The notes under the pieces are model-generated. The model made no database searches, was not told where the DNA came from, and worked only from the letters and a program-made list of their open reading frames with translations. From positions 1 to 24,368 of the forward strand of contig NZ_JAHOEA010000053.1 of assembly GCF_019127135.1 (NCBI RefSeq): 24,368 nt of DNA. The letters are read 5' to 3'. The translations under genes were made by a program, and so were the position numbers. Each line of letters starts with the position of its first letter. Position 1 is the first letter of the stretch. Of the stretch, positions 1-6,971 are shown one piece after another. This stretch comes from Segatella copri (lineage in GTDB: Bacteria; Bacteroidota; Bacteroidia; Bacteroidales; Bacteroidaceae).

Positions 1-2
1 GG

Positions 3-35
3 CGGGGCATCCTCAGGGGTGCCCCGTTTTTCTTT
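3..35 (+). terminator. Rho-independent terminator of an off-window upstream gene
   Basis: A 7-bp stem (CGGGGCA at 3-9 pairing with TGCCCCG at 20-26) with a 10-nt loop is followed by TTTTT and a further T-rich stretch on the + strand. It probably ends a + strand gene lying left of the window and insulates the gene that starts at 140. Confidence 0.8.
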
Positions 36-83
36 CAGATATCCCTTCCTTCTCCGCTCATTTTGTTATTTTTTCACTATTTC

Positions 84-115
84 TTGCAGTTTCTCAATAT
101 TTTGTTGTACCTTTG
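84..115 (+). promoter_or_regulatory. Promoter of the AAA-ATPase/PD-(D/E)XK gene
   Basis: TACCTTTG at 108-115 matches the Bacteroidetes -7 consensus TAnnTTTG. TTG at 84-86 sits 21 bp upstream, about where the -33 element is expected. Transcription would start near 120, leaving a leader of about 20 nt before the ATG at 140. Confidence 0.7.
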
Positions 116-139
116 CAACGTATTAAAAAATAAGCGCTT

Positions 140-1696
140 ATGGCTATAAAACAATATCCTTTGGGAATACAGACCTTTGAGCGTATCCGTAAGGAGGACA
201 AGCTCTATATAGATAAGACGGAATATATCTACCGCATGACCCATTCTGATGGTACATATTTCTTCGTGGGGAGACCACGCCGTTTTGGAAAGTCGCTCCT
301 TGTTTCGACCATGCAAAGTTATTTTGAAGGTAAGAAAGACTTGTTTAAAGGACTTGCCATGGAACAGCTTGAAAAAGAATGGATAGAATATCCTGTAATC
401 CATTTGGATATGAGTGGAGGTAAGTATATGTCTGAAGATCAGCTACAACGATATTTGATAGATTTGGTGGAAGAACAGGAACGGAAATTTAGCTTTCATA
501 ATGAGAAGATAGATATAAATCTTCGCTTGAAAGACCTCATTATGTCTTTATATCAGACTACAGGCAAGAAGGTGGTAGTGTTGATTGACGAGTATGATGC
601 CCCTTTGCTGGACGTGGCTCACGAAAAAGAGCAGTTGGTTAAGCTTCGCAACATCATGCGTAATTTCTTCAGCCCGCTGAAGGCGCGTGAAGCCTATCTT
701 CGTTTTGTCTTTTTTACGGGTATTACTAAGTTTTCGCAAGTGAGTATATTCAGTGAATTGAATAACGTCACCAATGTATCCATGTATGATGAATATGCTG
801 GTATGTTGGGGATTACTAAGGAAGAACTTTGCGGGCAATTGTCAGAAGACATAGAAGTGCTGGCTACAAAAATGCATCTTACCAAGGAGCAGACCTTAGA
901 TAAGTTGACTGAGAATTATGATGGATATCATTTTTCAGCTTATTCTCCTGATGTCTTCAACCCTTACAGCCTGTTCAATTGCTTCGCTCAGGGTAAGTTG
1001 GGTTCTTATTGGTTTGCCTCAGGTACGCCAACCTATCTTATCAATATGATGCGTAAATATCATGTGCTTCCTACAGGCATTACGCGTGTTGAGGCTGACG
1101 AGAGTGAATTTGATGCACCTACAGAGGATATGACTACAATGATGCCGCTGCTTTACCAGAGTGGTTATTTGACCATCAAGGATTATAACAGAGATTATAA
1201 CTATTATACGCTTGATATTCCTAACAAGGAGGTGAAGATAGGGTTGACAAAGGCTTTGATTCCGTCTTATGTTACTGGTAATACGCTTGCTACTACCAAT
1301 ACGGCTCGTCGCATAGCACAGGCTTTGGATAAGCAAGACATGGATGGAGCTTTGCATCTGCTACAGGATTTTCTGGGTACTGTGCCTTATTGCAATGTCA
1401 CCAATCATGAGGGGCATTATCAGCAGATGCTTTTCATCATCTTCTCGCTCCTCACCGATTATCTGGTAGATGTAGAGGTGCATACTCCAAAGGGAAGGGT
1501 AGATGTCGTTTTGTTGACTGGAACAGATTTATATATCATAGAACTGAAACTTGATAAGAGTGCTCAGGCTGCAATGCAGCAAATCAATCTCAAAAACTAT
1601 CGCCAGCGTTTCGCTCTCTGCAACAAACCTATAACGAAAGTTGGTATCAACTTCGACTCTTCAAAGGGAAATATAGAGGATTGGGTGATAGAGTAA
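140..1696 (+). CDS. AAA-ATPase-like protein with C-terminal PD-(D/E)XK nuclease domain
   Basis: The 518-residue protein matches the architecture of the 'AAA-ATPase-like' plus 'PDDEXK_9' families, which are abundant in Bacteroidales, Fusobacteria and some Clostridia and have no settled function. Visible elements: a Walker A variant GRPRRFGKS at residues 44-52, Walker B VVVLIDEYD at 145-153, and FFTGITKF at 191-198, a sensor-like segment typical of the family. The C-terminal domain has Asp455 followed by ELK (Glu468, Lys470) in the spacing of a PD-(D/E)XK active site, so nuclease residues appear intact. There is no signal peptide or membrane segment, so it is probably cytoplasmic. The gene stands alone between a terminator at 3-35 and a bidirectional hairpin at 1784-1823, with its own promoter. 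The family is often present in many copies per genome, which suggests spread by duplication or transfer. Its biological role is unknown; defence or DNA processing are guesses only. Confidence 0.88.
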   Translation: MAIKQYPLGIQTFERIRKEDKLYIDKTEYIYRMTHSDGTYFFVGRPRRFGKSLLVSTMQSYFEGKKDLFKGLAMEQLEKEWIEYPVIHLDMSGGKYMSEDQLQRYLIDLVEEQERKFSFHNEKIDINLRLKDLIMSLYQTTGKKVVVLIDEYDAPLLDVAHEKEQLVKLRNIMRNFFSPLKAREAYLRFVFFTGITKFSQVSIFSELNNVTNVSMYDEYAGMLGITKEELCGQLSEDIEVLATKMHLTKEQTLDKLTENYDGYHFSAYSPDVFNPYSLFNCFAQGKLGSYWFASGTPTYLINMMRKYHVLPTGITRVEADESEFDAPTEDMTTMMPLLYQSGYLTIKDYNRDYNYYTLDIPNKEVKIGLTKALIPSYVTGNTLATTNTARRIAQALDKQDMDGALHLLQDFLGTVPYCNVTNHEGHYQQMLFIIFSLLTDYLVDVEVHTPKGRVDVVLLTGTDLYIIELKLDKSAQAAMQQINLKNYRQRFALCNKPITKVGINFDSSKGNIEDWVIE

Positions 1697-1783
1697 ATGA
1701 AAAAAGACAGAAGAAGATAGATGAAATAGATTAAAGAAAATCATAAGTAGCTGCGTTGGCCATCGTAAGTACTTGCGAAGAGC

Positions 1784-1823
1784 AATGAAGCCTGTTTCGA
1801 AGGACATCGAAACAGGCTTCATT
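1784..1823. terminator. Strong bidirectional terminator between converging genes
   Basis: A perfect 17-bp inverted repeat (1784-1800 with 1807-1823; core GAAGCCTGTTTCGA) surrounds a 6-nt loop. It lies between the stop of the + strand ATPase gene and the stop of - strand asnS. The + strand side continues into TTATTTATT; the - strand side has no run of T, so it is a better match for a + strand terminator but probably blocks both. Confidence 0.75.
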
Positions 1824-1831
1824 TATTTATT

Positions 1832-3259
1832 CTAGAATTCTGCGTTCTTTGGTGTACGTGGGAATGGAATCACGTCGCGGATATTCTGCATACCGGTTAC
1901 GAAGAGAATCAGACGCTCAAAACCGAGACCGAAACCTGCGTGTGGGCATGAACCATACTTACGGGTATCGAGATACCAGTTCATATCCTTCATAGGGATG
2001 TTGCGAGCCTCAATCTCACCCATCAGCTTGTCATAGCTCTCCTCACGGACAGAACCACCGATAATCTCACCAATCTGTGGGAACAGTACGTCGGTACCCT
2101 GAACGGTCTGACCGCTCTTGCCACCGAAACCACTCTCCTCCTCGTCTATCTTCATATAGAATGCCTTGATAGCCTTAGGATAGTTGGTCATGATAACCGG
2201 GCGCTTGAAGTGCTCCTCTACGAGGAAACGCTCATGCTCTGAAGCCAGGTCATCACCCCACTCGCATGGGAACTCAAACTTCTTACCGTTGGCAATAGCC
2301 TCCTGAAGGATGCGGATACCCTCGGTATATGGAAGATGAACGAAGTCGGAATTCAATACGCCTTCCAGACGGGCAATCAGACCCTTGTCAATCATCTTGT
2401 TCAAGAAAGCAAGATCGTCCTTGCAATGCTCCAGTGCCCAACGGATACAGTACTTGATGAAGTCTTCCTCCAACTCCATCAAACCGTCCATATCCAGGAA
2501 AGCAACCTCTGGCTCTACCATCCAGAACTCAGCCAAGTGACGAGGAGTATTACTGTTCTCTGCACGGAAGGTTGGACCGAAGGTATAGATGGCGCCGAGT
2601 GCTGTAGCACCGAGCTCACCCTCCAACTGACCGGAAACGGTCAATGAAGTCTGCTTGCCGAAGAAATCATCAGAATAGTCAATCTTGCCATCCTCTGTCT
2701 TCTTCAGGTTGTAGAGGTTCTTGGTTGTAACCTGGAACATCTGACCTGCACCCTCACAGTCGCTGGCTGTGATGAGAGGAGTATTGAAATAGAAATATCC
2801 ATGCTCATGGAAGTAGGTGTGGATAGCCATCGCCATGTTGTGGCGGATACGCATTACGGCACCAAAGGTATTGGTACGGAGACGGAGGTGAGCATACTGA
2901 CGCATGTACTCGAAGCTCTGTCCCTTCTTCTGCATAGGATAGTCGCTGCCGCAGAGACCGTAAATCTCGATGCTCTCGCACTGGATTTCAACACTCTGTC
3001 CGGCACCCTGGCTTTCTACCAGCGTACCTACGGCACTGATACAAGCACCGGTAGTAATCTGACGGAGCTGATTCTCATCGACCTTTGATGGGTCGACTAC
3101 TATCTGAATATTATTAATAGTAGAACCATCGTTAAGAGCGATAAAATCGACTGCTTTGCTACTACGATGAGTACGAACCCATCCCTTGACATTCACGATT
3201 GAGCCGTAGGCTGTGCTCTTGAGCAAGTCTACAACTTTAGTTCTTTTAATCTTTTCCAT
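1832..3259 (-). CDS. asnS: Asparagine-tRNA ligase
   Basis: A class IIb aminoacyl-tRNA synthetase that charges tRNA-Asn with asparagine in the cytoplasm. The 475-residue length is normal. An N-terminal OB-fold anticodon-binding domain covers roughly residues 15-105 ([11 protein letters not shown] and following). The catalytic core carries motif 2, [15 protein letters not shown], at 231-245, and motif 3, GFGLGFERL, at 442-450. The NTPRHLAEF form and the compact length point to AsnRS rather than AspRS. The start [13 protein letters not shown] fits family N-termini. A long inverted repeat array lies 20 bp upstream and separates the gene from the pseudouridine synthase gene on the same strand; a weak promoter candidate sits in the loop of that array. 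Confidence 0.96.
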   Translation of the reverse strand: MEKIKRTKVVDLLKSTAYGSIVNVKGWVRTHRSSKAVDFIALNDGSTINNIQIVVDPSKVDENQLRQITTGACISAVGTLVESQGAGQSVEIQCESIEIYGLCGSDYPMQKKGQSFEYMRQYAHLRLRTNTFGAVMRIRHNMAMAIHTYFHEHGYFYFNTPLITASDCEGAGQMFQVTTKNLYNLKKTEDGKIDYSDDFFGKQTSLTVSGQLEGELGATALGAIYTFGPTFRAENSNTPRHLAEFWMVEPEVAFLDMDGLMELEEDFIKYCIRWALEHCKDDLAFLNKMIDKGLIARLEGVLNSDFVHLPYTEGIRILQEAIANGKKFEFPCEWGDDLASEHERFLVEEHFKRPVIMTNYPKAIKAFYMKIDEEESGFGGKSGQTVQGTDVLFPQIGEIIGGSVREESYDKLMGEIEARNIPMKDMNWYLDTRKYGSCPHAGFGLGFERLILFVTGMQNIRDVIPFPRTPKNAEF

Positions 3260-3279
3260 TGTTAATATAAAAGCTTCAA

Positions 3280-3409
3280 GGAGTTAAAGAAGTTAAGGAG
3301 TTAAGGAGTTAAGACAATTGTCACAAACCAAGGATTCCTACTATATAAAAACTCTCGGCTAATAAAACACTTGTCTTAACTCCTTTCAACTCCTTAACAC
3401 CTTAACTCC
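3280..3409. repeat. Inverted arrays of an 8-bp repeat (GGAGTTAA)
   Basis: The left arm (3280-3321) is four head-to-tail copies of GGAGTTAA-like units followed by GACAATTGT. The right arm (3367-3409) is the reverse complement of four such units followed by GACAAGTGT. The arms align over about 42 bp with only a few mismatches and a 1-2 nt offset, and flank a 45-nt A+T-rich spacer. It fills almost the whole gap between the stop of the pseudouridine synthase gene and the start of asnS. It could be a long imperfect terminator, a miniature element or a regulatory structure; the sequence alone does not decide. Confidence 0.8.
3324..3331 (-). promoter_or_regulatory. Weak candidate asnS promoter (-7 box)
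   Basis: Read on the - strand the bases are TTGGTTTG, one mismatch from TAnnTTTG. The box lies in the spacer between the two repeat arms, about 65 bp upstream of the asnS start. No convincing -33 box is seen, so this is only a candidate. Confidence 0.25.
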
Positions 3410-3422
3410 ATATTATTTTTTC

Positions 3423-4856
3423 TTATTCAAAAGCACCCATGCGGAGCATGTCTACCTCCTTCTCTGTAAGGAAGCGCCAGTCACCACGACGGAGATTCTT
3501 CTTAGTCAAACCTGCGAACTGAACACGATCGAGCTTGGTAACACGATAGCCGAGGCTCTCGAAGATACGGCGCACGATACGATTCTTGCCGCTATGAATC
3601 TCGATGCCAACCTGTGCCTTGTCGCGATCATCAGCATACTCTACAGCATCTGCCTTGATCTCACCATCTTCCAAGGTGATACCCTCACGGATCTGATCCA
3701 TATCGTGAGCTGTCAGGTTCTTATCGAGATGAACGTGATAAACCTTCTTCTTCAAGAACTTAGGATGAGTCAGCTTAGAAGCCAAGTCACCATCGTTGGT
3801 CAAAAGAAGCACACCTGTTGTATTACGGTCGAGACGACCTACAGGATAGATACGCTCAGGACAAACATCCTTTACGAGGTCCATCACAGTCTTGCGCTGC
3901 TGAGGATCATCACTGGTTGTAACATAATCCTTAGGCTTGTTGAGCAATACGTATACCTTCTTCTCCAAAGTTACAGGAGCGTCGTGGAACTTCACCTCAT
4001 CGGTACGAAGAATCTTTGTACCCAACTCGGTAACAACCTCACCATTGACTGTTACCAGACCAGCCTGAATGAACTCATCAGCCTCACGGCGAGAGCATAC
4101 ACCAGCATTGGCGAGGAACTTGTTCAAACGCAATGGCTCTGTTGGGTCGATGTTCTCCTCCTTATATTCGATACGCTTCTTCATGCTATACTTAGCATTT
4201 GGATCGTAACCAGGAGTGTGCTGACGGAAACCGCCACCACGGTTGTTGCCATAGCCACCACCTTGTGGACGACCATAGCCGCCACGGTTGTTACCATAAC
4301 CACCCTGCTGAGGACGACCATAGCCGCCACCACGGTTGTTGCCATAGCCGCCACCCTGTGGACGACCATAACCACCACGGTTGTTGCCATAACCACCCTG
4401 CTGAGAACGAGACTGGTAGCCGCCCTGCTGGCGTGACTGATAGCCACCCTGCTGACGAGGCTGATAACCACCTTGCTCATCATTATTGTTGTAACGAGGA
4501 CGATAGCCACCCTGCTGAGGACGAGACTGGTAGCCTCCCTGCTGACGAGGCTGATAGCCACCACCACGATTGTTGCTACCATAACCACCACGGCTCTGAT
4601 AGCTGCTGCGCTGTGGACGCTCGCTGCTGCCAGTACTCTGCAAGCCTGCTCCGAAACCTTCCGGACGGAAACCGCCTTCGCTGTTACTGCTACTTCTATC
4701 GCTGCTGTATGCGCGATGTGAATTGATACGAGGACGCTGTGTGCGACCTACTGGTCGATAACTCTTCTGATAACCACCTGCTGGGTTGTAGCCCTCACGG
4801 GTTCTCTCATTTTCAGAAGACTGATCTTGAGGTTTGTTTTCAAATTCTGAATCCAT
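3423..4856 (-). CDS. RsuA/RluB-family rRNA pseudouridine synthase with long Gly/Tyr/Gln/Arg-rich N-terminal tail
   Basis: The C-terminal half is a standard RsuA/RluB/RluE/RluF enzyme, which isomerises a uridine in rRNA to pseudouridine. An S4 RNA-binding domain spans about residues 242-290 (LRLNKFLANAGVCSRREAD), and the catalytic domain contains GRLDRNTTGVLLLTNDG, with Asp343 as the expected nucleophile. The KNRIVRRIFESLGY segment at 424-437 is also typical. Bacterial relatives are about 240-300 residues; the extra length here is about 240 N-terminal residues, of which 89-212 are GGYQPRQ, GGYQSR and GGYGNNRGGYGRPQ repeats. That tail is predicted to be disordered and RNA-binding, like RGG proteins. 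RluB is the likeliest subfamily, but subtype and target uridine are not proven. A GUGA-loop hairpin lies 17 nt before the ATG. purB is upstream on the same strand with a 98-bp gap. Confidence 0.92.
   Translation of the reverse strand: MDSEFENKPQDQSSENERTREGYNPAGGYQKSYRPVGRTQRPRINSHRAYSSDRSSSNSEGGFRPEGFGAGLQSTGSSERPQRSSYQSRGGYGSNNRGGGYQPRQQGGYQSRPQQGGYRPRYNNNDEQGGYQPRQQGGYQSRQQGGYQSRSQQGGYGNNRGGYGRPQGGGYGNNRGGGYGRPQQGGYGNNRGGYGRPQGGGYGNNRGGGFRQHTPGYDPNAKYSMKKRIEYKEENIDPTEPLRLNKFLANAGVCSRREADEFIQAGLVTVNGEVVTELGTKILRTDEVKFHDAPVTLEKKVYVLLNKPKDYVTTSDDPQQRKTVMDLVKDVCPERIYPVGRLDRNTTGVLLLTNDGDLASKLTHPKFLKKKVYHVHLDKNLTAHDMDQIREGITLEDGEIKADAVEYADDRDKAQVGIEIHSGKNRIVRRIFESLGYRVTKLDRVQFAGLTKKNLRRGDWRFLTEKEVDMLRMGAFE
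4221..4592 (-). repeat. In-frame low-complexity repeats in the pseudouridine synthase gene
   Basis: This stretch encodes residues 89-212. Two unit types are visible: short GGYQ(P/S)R(Q) units in the N-terminal part, and four 14-16 residue units of the form GGYGNNRGGYGRPQ in the C-terminal part. The DNA copies are nearly identical, which suggests recent expansion by slippage or unequal recombination, so copy number may vary between strains. Confidence 0.85.
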
Positions 4857-4873
4857 TTTCTTAAAATACTTAA

Positions 4874-4885
4874 TAGCCTCACGGC
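4874..4885 (-). promoter_or_regulatory. GUGA-tetraloop hairpin in the leader of the pseudouridine synthase gene
   Basis: On the transcribed strand AGCC-GUGA-GGCU forms a 4-bp stem capped by a GNRA tetraloop, ending 17 nt before the start codon. A ribosome bound at the start would cover or abut it. The hairpin is short, so chance is possible; see the findings for its likeness to 23S rRNA helix 93. Confidence 0.4.
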
Positions 4886-4954
4886 TGGGTTAATAAATCT
4901 AATTATTACTTTTATATATATGTACTAAAAAACTACAAAATTCCTTTGTGTATA

Positions 4955-6301
4955 TTAGATACCTGTATAATTGCTTGGTGTGATTGCCATCAGTTCTGCC
5001 TTAACACTATCACTCACATTCAATCCCTGGATAAACTCATGAATGGTCTCCTCTGTCATGTGCTGGTTAGTACGTGTCAACGCCTTCAATGCCTCGTAAG
5101 GATGTGGATAAGCTTCACGGCGAAGAATAGTCTGGATAGCCTCGGCTACAACAGCCCATGTATTATTCAAATCTTCCTGCAATTTCTCTTCGTGGAGAAT
5201 CAGCTTGCGCAAGCCTTTCAATGTACTTTGGATAGCAATAACGCTATGACCGAGAGGCACACCGATGTTGCGGAGTACGGTACTGTCGGTAAGGTCGCGC
5301 TGCAAGCGGCTAACCGGAAGTTTCTGTGCCAGGAACTGCAGAATGGCATTGGCAATGCCCAGGTTACCCTCACTGTTCTCATAATCGATAGGATTTACCT
5401 TGTGAGGCATCGCACTTGAGCCAACCTCACCAGCCTTGATCTTCTGCTTGAAGTAATCCATAGAGATATACATCCAGAAGTCACGGTCTAAGTCAATGAT
5501 TATGGTGTTGATACGACGGATGGCGTCAAAGATAGCGCCAAGGTAGTCATAGTTACTGATCTGTGTGGTATACTGCTCGCGCTCCAAACCGAGTTTTTCG
5601 CTGACAAACTTGTTGCCGAATGCCTTCCAGTCATACTGTGGATAAGCTACATGATGAGCATTGTAGTTACCTGTAGCGCCGCCAAACTTAGCTGTAATCT
5701 TGCAAGCCTTGAGAGAATTGAGCTGCTCGGTAAGACGGTAAACATAAACCATGATTTCCTTGCCCAGACGGGTAGGCGAAGCAGGCTGTCCGTGAGTCTT
5801 AGCCAGCATAGGCACATCCTTCCACTCATCAGCATAAGTCTGGAGCTGTGCAATCAGCTCTTCTACCTGTGGATAGAAGCACTCTTCCAAAGCCTCCTTT
5901 ACAGAGAGAGGCACACTTGTGTTGTTGATATCCTGGGATGTCAAACCGAAATGGATAAACTCCTTGTAAGCATCAAGGCCACCGATCTTATCAAATTCTT
6001 CCTTGATAAAATACTCTACAGCCTTTACATCGTGATTGGTAATCTTCTCGATGTCTTTTACGCGCTGTGCTTCATTCTCGTCAAAATTGCGATAGATGTC
6101 ACGCAGACGTTCGAACAGCGACTTGTCGAAAGAAGCAAGCTGTGGCAAAGGTAACTCGCATAGAGTAATGAAGTATTCAATCTCTACGCGTACACGATAA
6201 CGAATGAGAGCATACTCTGAGAAGTAGTTAGCGAGCTGCTCTGTTTTTCCCCTATAACGACCATCAATTGGTGATATGGCAGTCAATAAATCTAAATTCA
6301 T
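4955..6301 (-). CDS. purB: Adenylosuccinate lyase
   Basis: A fumarase/aspartase superfamily enzyme that removes fumarate from SAICAR and from adenylosuccinate, two steps in purine synthesis. From the ATG at 6301 the protein is 448 residues, a normal length, and starts MNLDLLTAISPIDGRY, typical of PurB. Conserved pieces: TSQDINNT at 121-128, KTHGQPASPTRLG with His170, and the superfamily signature GSSAMPHKVNPIDYENSEG beginning near residue 294, which holds the catalytic serine. The reading frame extends 30 bases further upstream to a TTG, but that codon lies inside the predicted -7 promoter box, so the ATG is preferred. The gene has its own promoter and may be cotranscribed with the pseudouridine synthase gene downstream. 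Confidence 0.96.
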   Translation of the reverse strand: MNLDLLTAISPIDGRYRGKTEQLANYFSEYALIRYRVRVEIEYFITLCELPLPQLASFDKSLFERLRDIYRNFDENEAQRVKDIEKITNHDVKAVEYFIKEEFDKIGGLDAYKEFIHFGLTSQDINNTSVPLSVKEALEECFYPQVEELIAQLQTYADEWKDVPMLAKTHGQPASPTRLGKEIMVYVYRLTEQLNSLKACKITAKFGGATGNYNAHHVAYPQYDWKAFGNKFVSEKLGLEREQYTTQISNYDYLGAIFDAIRRINTIIIDLDRDFWMYISMDYFKQKIKAGEVGSSAMPHKVNPIDYENSEGNLGIANAILQFLAQKLPVSRLQRDLTDSTVLRNIGVPLGHSVIAIQSTLKGLRKLILHEEKLQEDLNNTWAVVAEAIQTILRREAYPHPYEALKALTRTNQHMTEETIHEFIQGLNVSDSVKAELMAITPSNYTGI

Positions 6302-6328
6302 AACAATACGTATTATATATATAGGGTG

Positions 6329-6336
6329 CAAAATTA
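6329..6336 (-). promoter_or_regulatory. purB promoter, -7 box
   Basis: On the - strand the sequence reads TAATTTTG, a match to TAnnTTTG, 27 bp upstream of the purB ATG. TCTG lies 19 bp further upstream in the place of the -33 box, a weak match to TTTG. Confidence 0.65.
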
Positions 6337-6389
6337 ATGAATTATCGTGAGAAAACAGAGAAAATAGTGATAAATAAATTTAAAAGCAC

Positions 6390-6424
6390 AAAAAAAGGTC
6401 TCTCAACATTTGTTGAAAGACCTT
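6390..6424 (-). terminator. Terminator of the tRNA-Val operon
   Basis: The inverted repeat 6395-6424 (AAGGTCT...AGACCTT, a 14-bp arm with one mismatch and a tiny loop) is followed on the - strand by seven T. It begins about 9 nt after the 3' end of the second tRNA and also separates the tRNA operon from purB. Confidence 0.85.
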
Positions 6425-6432
6425 CATCGATG

Positions 6433-6507
6433 TGGGCGTTGACGGATTCGAACCGCCGACCCTCTGCTTGTAAGGCAGATGCTCTAAACCAACTGAGCTA
6501 AACGCCC
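6433..6507 (-). tRNA. tRNA-Val (anticodon UAC), downstream copy
   Basis: A full cloverleaf on the - strand: acceptor GGGCGTT pairs with AACGCCC, the D arm contains GCTCAGTTGG, the anticodon arm is TCTGC-CTTACAA-GCAGA with UAC at 34-36, the T arm contains GGTTCGAATCC, and the discriminator base is A. The CCA end is not encoded and must be added. It is the second gene of a two-tRNA transcript, 49 nt from the first. Confidence 0.97.
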
Positions 6508-6516
6508 TCTAAAAAA

Positions 6517-6547
6517 TCCCTGCAACCACAAAAGTGAATCACAGGGA
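6517..6547 (-). other. Hairpin in the spacer between the two tRNAs
   Basis: TCCCTG (6517-6522) and CAGGGA (6542-6547) can pair around a 19-nt loop, itself able to form a small CAC/GTG stem. It lies in the middle of the spacer of the tRNA precursor and may aid processing. No T run follows, so it is not a typical terminator. Confidence 0.4.
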
Positions 6548-6556
6548 ACACCCCCG

Positions 6557-6631
6557 TGGGCGCTGACGGATTCGAACCGCCGACCCTCTGCTTGTAAGGC
6601 AGATGCTCTAAACCAGCTGAGCTAAGCGCCC
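6557..6631 (-). tRNA. tRNA-Val (anticodon UAC), upstream copy
   Basis: Same cloverleaf as its neighbour: acceptor GGGCGCT with AGCGCCC, D arm GCTCAGCTGG, anticodon loop CTTACAA (UAC, valine), T arm GGTTCGAATCC, discriminator A, CCA not encoded. It differs from the downstream copy at one D-loop base and at one acceptor pair (C-G in place of U-A), so pairing is preserved. It is the first gene after the promoter. Confidence 0.97.
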
Positions 6632-6651
6632 TTACTTTTCGTAAGCGGTTG

Positions 6652-6683
6652 CAAAGGTACGACTATTTTTCGGTTCCACCAAA
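6652..6683 (-). promoter_or_regulatory. Promoter of the tRNA-Val operon
   Basis: The best promoter in the window: on the - strand TTTG (6680-6683) is separated by 20 bp from TACCTTTG (6652-6659), matching both the -33 and -7 consensus of Bacteroidetes. The first tRNA begins 20 bp downstream of the -7 box, after a short CTTAC/GTAAG inverted repeat. Confidence 0.85.
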
Positions 6684-6896
6684 TTTTTCAGCAACTTTTT
6701 TCGATTTTTCTTCAAAAAAGTGCATTTTTTGGTGTTTTTCTATGGTTTTAGGGGTAAAAGCAGCCCGTTTTTGTGTTTTCATGGCAAAAAACAGCCAAAT
6801 AAGAGAAAGTACTCACGATGGGGTACAAAGCACATTTCGACAAGAAAAGAAACTTATTGAGGAAGAAAAAAATGTTTTCAAGGAATTCTGAGAAAC
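6684..6896. other. Gene-free A+T-rich stretch
   Basis: About 210 bases between the tRNA promoter and the ompA terminator. Short frames cross it on the + strand, but their predicted products (runs of Phe, Ser and Lys) look non-coding and have no promoter. The only structure seen is a + strand hairpin at 6691-6723 followed by six T. Confidence 0.6.
6691..6730 (+). terminator. Terminator-like hairpin on the + strand
   Basis: GCA(A)CTTTTTT at 6691-6701 pairs with AAAAAAGTGC at 6714-6723 (one bulged A), followed by A and six T at 6725-6730. No + strand gene is known upstream here, only the antisense side of the tRNA promoter, so its function is unclear. Confidence 0.4.
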
Positions 6897-6930
6897 AAAA
6901 AAAGGCATTCTTCACGAGGAAGAATGCCTT
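6897..6930 (-). terminator. Terminator of ompA
   Basis: A perfect 12-bp stem (AAGGCATTCTTC with GAAGAATGCCTT, 5-nt loop) is followed on the - strand by seven T. It starts 41 bp after the ompA stop codon. Confidence 0.9.
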
Positions 6931-6971
6931 ATTATTATTTTTATACCTTATTATTATATACAGTATAAATA

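Noticed and set aside
2336..3088. Open frames antisense to asnS
   Set aside because: They are shadows of a fully conserved aminoacyl-tRNA synthetase and show no independent features.
3594..4436. A 280-codon open frame antisense to the pseudouridine synthase gene
   Set aside because: Antisense shadow ending in Thr/Thr/Ile/Ala repeats from the complementary GGY codons; no gene features.
4221..4592. Regularly spaced repeats that might look like a CRISPR array
   Set aside because: The repeats stay in frame, encode GGY-type peptide units, have no unique spacers of constant size and lie inside a conserved gene.
4199..4726. Long open frames on the opposite strand and in other frames across the repeat-rich part of the pseudouridine synthase gene
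   Set aside because: They arise from the regular Gly/Tyr/Gln/Arg codon repeats and translate to low-complexity Thr/Ala/Val or His/Asp runs. The - strand frame carries the S4 and catalytic domains and is clearly the gene.
6302..6331. A longer PurB start at an upstream TTG
   Set aside because: That codon is part of the predicted -7 box, so it would not be in the mRNA, and the added residues are not typical of PurB.
6433..6631. tRNA-Val genes as an attachment site of an integrated element
   Set aside because: No integrase gene or partial tRNA repeat is seen on either side within the window.
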